NCBI GenBank assembly: GCA_003265685.1
Contig: KZ836102.1
Span: 128,829-192,828 of the forward strand
Direction of reading: 5' to 3'
DNA from: Piscinibacter caeni
Lineage (GTDB): Bacteria > Pseudomonadota > Gammaproteobacteria > Burkholderiales > Burkholderiaceae_C
Length of the DNA: 64,000 bases
Each line of letters opens with the position of its first letter. Within the stretch, counting starts at the first letter, position 1. Shown here in pieces: positions 59,977 through 64,000 of this stretch. Made by a program: the position numbers and the translations under genes. Below the pieces are notes generated by a model that made no database searches, had not been told where the DNA came from, and saw nothing but the letters and a program-made list of their open reading frames with translations.

Positions 59977-60525
59977 TTAGACGCCGCCGGCGCCACGACG
60001 GAAGAGCTGCACCAGCTCGTCCATCGTCGTTTCAGCGGTGAGGGGCACCGCCTCGTAGTTCAGGCCGTTGATGTCGCCGAGCGAGTTGGGCGGGTAGCGC
60101 CCGGAGTGCTTGTCCAGGTCGACGTAGGACAGCTGACCGTCGTTCGACTCGTAGCGGAACTGGAGCCAGCCCACCACGCCATCGGTGTCGCCCTTGGCCG
60201 GGTCGTAGATCGAGATCGAGGCCGTGTTGCCCAGGCCGTAGGGGCCCATGATCCGCGCGGCCATGCCGGGGAAGTGCTCGAGCACCGCGTCGGCCAGCGG
60301 CTGCAGGTAGCGGGCGTACGAGTAGGGGTTCGCCTCGTCGACCGTCTTGGCCGCCTTCGCGCGCTGCTTCTCCAGGCGTTCGAGTGAACGCTGATGACGC
60401 GCGATCAGGTCGCGGATCTTGCGTTCCTTGTCCCGGAACACGTCCAGGCCGCTGGACTTCTGCTTGAACAGCTCGAACTGGCCGGCGATCGCCGCCAGGG
60501 CCGAAGAGAGGGGGTTGGGTTGCAT
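59977..60525 (-). CDS. Hypothetical protein with coiled coil, 182 aa
   Basis: Residues about 28-62 (FRDKERKIRDLIARHQRSLE...) are a charged coiled coil; the rest is alpha/beta with SISIYDPAKGDTDGVVGWLQ and SYVDLDKHSGRYPP. No family recognised. Class 2 motif and AGGAGAA upstream, terminator downstream. Confidence 0.7.
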   Translation of the reverse strand: MQPNPLSSALAAIAGQFELFKQKSSGLDVFRDKERKIRDLIARHQRSLERLEKQRAKAAKTVDEANPYSYARYLQPLADAVLEHFPGMAARIMGPYGLGNTASISIYDPAKGDTDGVVGWLQFRYESNDGQLSYVDLDKHSGRYPPNSLGDINGLNYEAVPLTAETTMDELVQLFRRGAGGV

Positions 60526-60548
60526 GCAGGTTCTCCTATGGAGGGTTG

Positions 60549-60571
60549 AGGTACCAGAGGAGATGAGCAAC
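60549..60571 (-). promoter_or_regulatory. Class 2 motif upstream of 59977-60525
   Basis: Minus strand GTTGCTCATCTCCTCTGGTA, 25 bases before the ATG. Confidence 0.6.
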
Positions 60572-60641
60572 CTGGGAGTGGAAGGCCCCTCGCCTGCGCG
60601 CGGCCGACAAGCGCACCGGGCAGAAGGAGGGGGTGGCGAAG

Positions 60642-61031
60642 TCAGTCCATCTTCGTGACGCCGTAGGGGTTCCCGTTGGCGTCCATGCCGTTGATCATCG
60701 GCGTGCCATCGACGTTGACGGTGGGCTCGTAGGGGCGTGGCGGCGGTTCGGACAGGGACCGGTTGGCGTCGGCCATCTGCTCCGGCGTGCGGCCGGGGTC
60801 GACGAGGCGGAAGCCGTTCGGGCCCGAGATGACGGTGAGGTACCCGGAGGCGAGGAAGCCGACGATCAGGGAAACCAGGAGGCCGCCGAACAGCGCGCCG
60901 GCGGACGGCAGCCCGCGCTGAGCCATCATGGACACCAGCAAGATCGGAACGTAGATGCCGGCCACCGCGATCGCGGCGTTCTTGGGGGTTCGTTTGAGGA
61001 TGGGCATAGGTGTCTGGGGTTTGAGTCTCAT
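60642..61031 (-). CDS. Membrane protein, 129 aa
   Basis: Two spans (about 20-36 and 48-70) then a Pro-rich soluble tail with SEPPPRPYEPTVNVDGTP. No family recognised. ATG overlaps the stop of the exported protein gene (ATGA); the ATG of MPILKR at 61007 is an alternative. Confidence 0.64.
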   Translation of the reverse strand: MRLKPQTPMPILKRTPKNAAIAVAGIYVPILLVSMMAQRGLPSAGALFGGLLVSLIVGFLASGYLTVISGPNGFRLVDPGRTPEQMADANRSLSEPPPRPYEPTVNVDGTPMINGMDANGNPYGVTKMD

Positions 61032-61969
61032 TGCCGCTGCAGTGCCGCGGCAATCTTTCCCGCCGCGCTGAAGCACTTCACTGCATCTGTCTCGTTCACG
61101 TACTGCTGGAATCGCTGCAGCTGATCGATGTCGCCGGGCCGAAGGTCGCATCCGCCGGACATGACGGTGCCGTTCCGAATGCAGTTTGCTTGGCGCGGAA
61201 GGGCAGCAATCGCCGAGATTGAGATGACTCCTTCCAGGCTCACATCCGCGACCATGCCGACGAACTCCGATGCCTTCTGCACGTTCTCCAGCGAGTCATC
61301 GAACTGATCCTTGGCCTTCTTGTAGGACTTGTAGGCAGCGTAGTAGCTGCGAGCCTTCTCCTTGGCGCCGGTGGCTCTGGCCGCCTCTTGCATGCTCGTG
61401 AGGCTCTCCTTCAGCTTGCCGATGGACTTCTTGGTCACGGGGGCGAGCTTCGGTGGCTCGGCCGCCGAGAAGCCAGGAACACCCGGAGCAATGTCGCCGC
61501 CAATCGCCATGAAAACGCCGCCGCACGCCAGTACGCCCTCGCGGTTGTCCATGGCAACGGAGAGCCAGCCAGGCCGGCTGGGCTCGTTCAGGCCCCACTT
61601 TGCGCATTGCAGCCTCGTCCCGTCGCCAGCGTTCGTCGACCGGCAGAGGTTGTTGATCGCGAACACGCGACCGCAAAGGCCACCCGAGACGTTGGTCGAC
61701 TTGTTCATCCAGAGCCAGCCGCCATTCGACACTGCGGTGCCACCTGCCCCGTTGCAGCTGGCGAGAGCACTCGCCCATTCGCCTGGCGTCCACGAAAGGT
61801 AGGCGTGCTCGTCAGTCGTCGTTGCGCCCTCGGCGGTGTAGACCTTCCACTCCGTGCACGTGCCAGGGCCCGGGCTGACGCACTCGGCGGGCCGGACATC
61901 GGCGAGCGCCAGCGTCGGAGCGACCATGAGTGCCGCCAGCAAGGCAAGCCGGGTCAGCAGACTCATCAT
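61028..61969 (-). CDS. Exported protein, 313 aa
   Basis: Signal peptide MMSLLTRLALLAALMVAPTL ending LALADV. The mature part has several Cys pairs (for example CVSPGPGTC, SCNGAGG, LCGRVFAINNLC) that could form disulfides in the periplasm, then a Lys/Ala-rich helical region (about 195-240). No family recognised. Middle gene of the exported-protein operon. Confidence 0.7.
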   Translation of the reverse strand: MMSLLTRLALLAALMVAPTLALADVRPAECVSPGPGTCTEWKVYTAEGATTTDEHAYLSWTPGEWASALASCNGAGGTAVSNGGWLWMNKSTNVSGGLCGRVFAINNLCRSTNAGDGTRLQCAKWGLNEPSRPGWLSVAMDNREGVLACGGVFMAIGGDIAPGVPGFSAAEPPKLAPVTKKSIGKLKESLTSMQEAARATGAKEKARSYYAAYKSYKKAKDQFDDSLENVQKASEFVGMVADVSLEGVISISAIAALPRQANCIRNGTVMSGGCDLRPGDIDQLQRFQQYVNETDAVKCFSAAGKIAAALQRQ

Positions 61970-62607
61970 GGCGTGTCGCACGAGCGCATCGCGGCTGCGA
62001 CCTCGTCCGGCGTAGCAGGCCGGCCTGAAGCCTTCTCGGCCTGGGTGATTCGCTGCCGCGCGCAGGCGACAAGCGGGCTGTCGCTGGTCTGCCGGGCTGC
62101 GGCCGACTCTGGGGCGGCACCAGGGACTGTGAGACCGACACCCGGCAACGTGGCGCCCGGCAGCGTGACGCCCTGAGGCATCTGCGGCAGGGGCGCCCCG
62201 GCCTGGCCTTGCGCCTGACGGCCAAAGCCGCCGAGCACGCCCATCTGGCCTGCGCGGTAGATCGCATCCTGCTGGATCTGCATGCCCATCATGGCTGCCT
62301 CGATGCCGGTCTGCACCGCGCTGTCGTAGGCCTTCGTGTCCGGCCGGACGGTCAGGCAGCGGTTGGTCTTCGTGTCGAAGAACGCGCACACCTTCTGGCC
62401 CATGCCTGGCGCTTGCCTGGGGTCGGTCGCTGTCGCAGCTGCGGCTGCGGGCGCCGCGGCGCCGGGCGTGGCCGGGGAGGCGGTACCGCCCTTGCAGGCC
62501 GGGTTGTTCGGGTCGGCCAGCAGGCCGCAGGTTTGCGCTTGCGCGACCGAGGGGCCGAACAGCGCGCCCGAGATCGCCAATAGCGTCGTCAGCAGCACCT
62601 GCCTCAC
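61966..62607 (-). CDS. Exported protein, 213 aa
   Basis: GTG start giving a signal peptide (VRQVLLTTLLAISGALFGPS, cleavage near AQAQ). Mature protein Ala/Pro/Gly-rich with LADPNNPAC, VCAFFDTKTNRCL and a C-terminal ACARQRITQAEKASGRPATP segment. No family recognised. Confidence 0.68.
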   Translation of the reverse strand: MRQVLLTTLLAISGALFGPSVAQAQTCGLLADPNNPACKGGTASPATPGAAAPAAAAATATDPRQAPGMGQKVCAFFDTKTNRCLTVRPDTKAYDSAVQTGIEAAMMGMQIQQDAIYRAGQMGVLGGFGRQAQGQAGAPLPQMPQGVTLPGATLPGVGLTVPGAAPESAAARQTSDSPLVACARQRITQAEKASGRPATPDEVAAAMRSCDTP

Positions 62608-62618
62608 GTGCGCCTCGC

Positions 62619-63743
62619 TCAGTTCGCGGCCACCGGCGTGCCGGCGGCGGCGTAGGCCTGCGGAACCAGGTGCGACCAGCCGGCGCTGATCTTGGTCGAG
62701 TCGGCAGCGACGAACACGCCGCTCTCCCACACCGCACGCAGGACCGAGCCGGTGCTGGCGTAGCGCGGCTGGGCGCCCAGCTGCTTGCTGTACGCCTCGA
62801 TCACCTTGGAGAAGTCGGTGGGCGCGACCGCGAGCACGCGGAACGCCACGATCACCTTGCCGGTCGCCTTGTCGAAGTTGAATACCGATGCCTTCGCCGG
62901 CCCCTGCCCCGTGATCGGCGCATAGGCCTCGGCGCCGAGATCGGCGGACGCGTCGATGCGCTTCCAGCCGAGGAAGCCGTTCTCGCGGTACAGGTCCTTC
63001 GCATCGAGCTCGCCCGGGTGCTTGCCGAAGAAGGTCAGCGGGTGAACCGCGTCGGTGGCCTCGAACTCGCGCGGGCCGCCGAAGCCCAGCTTGCCCATGA
63101 AACCGCCCACGGCCGAGCTGACGCTGTTGGTCACGGTGCCGGCGGCGGCCCGGGTTGCGCCAGCGGTCACGCCGGACGAAACGGCCGAACCGACGTCGGC
63201 GGTACCCAGAAGACCCGGCGAGCCGGCCCGGGAAGCCATTGCCTGGGCGCTGCCGGACTGGCCGCCCATGCCGTTGATGACGCCGTCCATGGTCGCGGAG
63301 CTGAGCACGTCGCCGAGCCCTGCACCGCCGAAGACGGAGTTCATGCCGACTTGGGTCGCGAAGCCGCCCATCGAGTCGGCGGCCACCTTCTTGAAGTCCA
63401 CCAGCGGCGCGTCCTTGGCCGCCTGAGCCTGCGCGTTGCTCATCAGCAGCGCGTTCTCGGCCATGCCCCAGGACTTCTCCATCGTGCCGCGCAGCTGGAC
63501 CTTGGCGGCCGGGTCCATGCCGGCGCTTTGCTGCTCGAACTGCGCGAAGAACTTGTCGCGCTCGGCCTGGAGATCCTTGGCGGATTCGCCGCCGGTGAGC
63601 TTGTTGCCGATCTTCCCGGTGGCCTGGTTCACCATGCTGGTGACGCCGTTGAAGATGCCCAGGAGCTGGGCGTGGCTGGCGGGCGAGAAGGCGGCGAGTG
63701 CAACTGCGGCCACGGCCGCGAAACGGTTGATGGTTCGGTTCAT
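62619..63743 (-). CDS. Exported protein, 374 aa
   Basis: Signal peptide MNRTINRFAAVAAVALAAFS ending ASHAQ. The mature protein begins LLGIFNGVTSMVNQATG and is Gly/Ala/Ser-rich in the middle, with a folded C-terminal domain (FEATDAVHPLTFFGKHPGEL, VFNFDKATGKVIVAFRVLAV). No family recognised; similar exported proteins are more usual in bacteria than in phages. First gene of its operon, with a leader of about 65 bases. Confidence 0.7.
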   Translation of the reverse strand: MNRTINRFAAVAAVALAAFSPASHAQLLGIFNGVTSMVNQATGKIGNKLTGGESAKDLQAERDKFFAQFEQQSAGMDPAAKVQLRGTMEKSWGMAENALLMSNAQAQAAKDAPLVDFKKVAADSMGGFATQVGMNSVFGGAGLGDVLSSATMDGVINGMGGQSGSAQAMASRAGSPGLLGTADVGSAVSSGVTAGATRAAAGTVTNSVSSAVGGFMGKLGFGGPREFEATDAVHPLTFFGKHPGELDAKDLYRENGFLGWKRIDASADLGAEAYAPITGQGPAKASVFNFDKATGKVIVAFRVLAVAPTDFSKVIEAYSKQLGAQPRYASTGSVLRAVWESGVFVAADSTKISAGWSHLVPQAYAAAGTPVAAN

Positions 63744-63815
63744 TCGGCTCTGATCTTGATTGGGGTGTTGGGTGTTGATCCTGTTGTGGGGAACCCGCTC
63801 TAGGCGGTTCGTTGA

Positions 63816-63844
63816 ATCATACATAACACGTCCCGATACGCTAT
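63816..63844 (-). promoter_or_regulatory. Class 1 promoter for the 63743-60642 operon
   Basis: Minus strand spacer TATCGGGACGTGTTATG, TATGAT; -35 weak. Unlike most class 1 sites it has a longer leader. Confidence 0.75.
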
Positions 63845-64000
63845 AGGATGTGCGCGAATACAACAAACGCAGCCGACGCGTTTGCGGCCGACAGCCCTGG
63901 GCCTGTCTTTGGCCCGAGCTACTCGCGCCATCGGGACATTTCGGCGGCAACTCACTGGGCTTGAGTTGGGGTTTCTCCTGCCGCCAAGAAAGCGCCCGCC
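63845..64000. other. Intergenic end of window
   Basis: No gene seen. The last 15 bases (AAGAAAGCGCCCGCC) look like the T-tract side and left arm of another minus-strand terminator cut by the window edge. Confidence 0.5.

Overview
The window looks like the nucleotide-metabolism, replication and accessory part of a large double-stranded DNA tailed phage, probably a jumbo phage of a GC-rich proteobacterium (Beta- or Gammaproteobacteria). This is an inference. It rests on dense, overlapping short genes, on phage-typical families (DUF1064, DUF5131/Gp37-Gp68, DUF4326, dUTPase, dCTP deaminase, DHFR, thymidylate kinase, CTP synthase, ATP-dependent DNA ligase, 5'-3' exonuclease, thioredoxin, solitary DNA methyltransferases), and on the absence of ribosomal, central-metabolism, tRNA, CRISPR or IS genes. 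No virion genes or plasmid partition/conjugation genes are visible, so a phage-like megaplasmid is not fully excluded.

Most of the roughly 107 genes are on the minus strand, so the text below runs from right to left. Right end (64.0-59.9 kb): three exported proteins, a small membrane protein and a coiled-coil protein. 59.9-56.1 kb: hypotheticals, membrane proteins and a dCTP deaminase gene broken by a one-base frameshift. 55.9-48.3 kb: a long operon with a MazG-like pyrophosphatase, an ASCH/DUF3850 protein, two paralogous Cys-cluster/transposase-HTH proteins, a Lar-like protein and CTP synthase. 48.2-42.9 kb: DHFR with a C-terminal extension, a DUF4942-type adenine methylase and a series of small genes each with its own terminator. 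42.9-41.7 kb (plus strand): an XF1762-type acetyltransferase-like gene. 41.7-37.7 kb: thioredoxin, exonuclease and small genes. 36.9-35.2 kb (plus strand): rdgC and thymidylate kinase. 35.2-30.8 kb: hypotheticals followed by an overlapping three-gene cassette. It encodes a haem-oxygenase-fold diiron enzyme, a DSF-synthase (RpfF)-like crotonase and an acyl-ACP-desaturase-like ferritin-fold protein. 30.8-22.1 kb: small membrane proteins, a UDG-like protein, an M50-like protease, a macro-like protein and a run of one-gene modules. 22.0-15.9 kb: DNA ligase, phosphatase, a PD-(D/E)XK nuclease, an SNF2 helicase, a C39-like peptidase and a cupin. 15.8-8.6 kb: an AAA+ ATPase, two methylases, a DUF5131 protein and a membrane-anchored nuclease-like protein. 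8.5-0 kb: a GHKL ATPase with a HEXXH tail, dUTPase, DUF4326, a 1099-residue protein, NADAR, a membrane protease-like protein and DUF1064.

Two repeated regulatory elements organise the region. Class 1 (15 sites) is a sigma70-like promoter in which an almost invariant 17-bp sequence, close to TATCRGNACGTGTTATG, fills the -35/-10 spacer. In most cases the first start codon lies only 5-9 bases past the -10, so these operons probably make leaderless mRNAs. Class 2 (15 sites) is a GTTNNNCATCWCC motif, often just downstream of the previous terminator and usually 25-55 bases upstream of an AAGGAGA-type ribosome binding site. It has no visible -10 box, so it may be a promoter for a different polymerase or sigma factor, or an RNA leader element.

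The most striking content is the phage-borne RpfF-like cassette at 30815-33367. It predicts that the element makes or alters a fatty-acid signal of the diffusible-signal-factor (DSF) type, which would be an unusual phage route into host quorum sensing.
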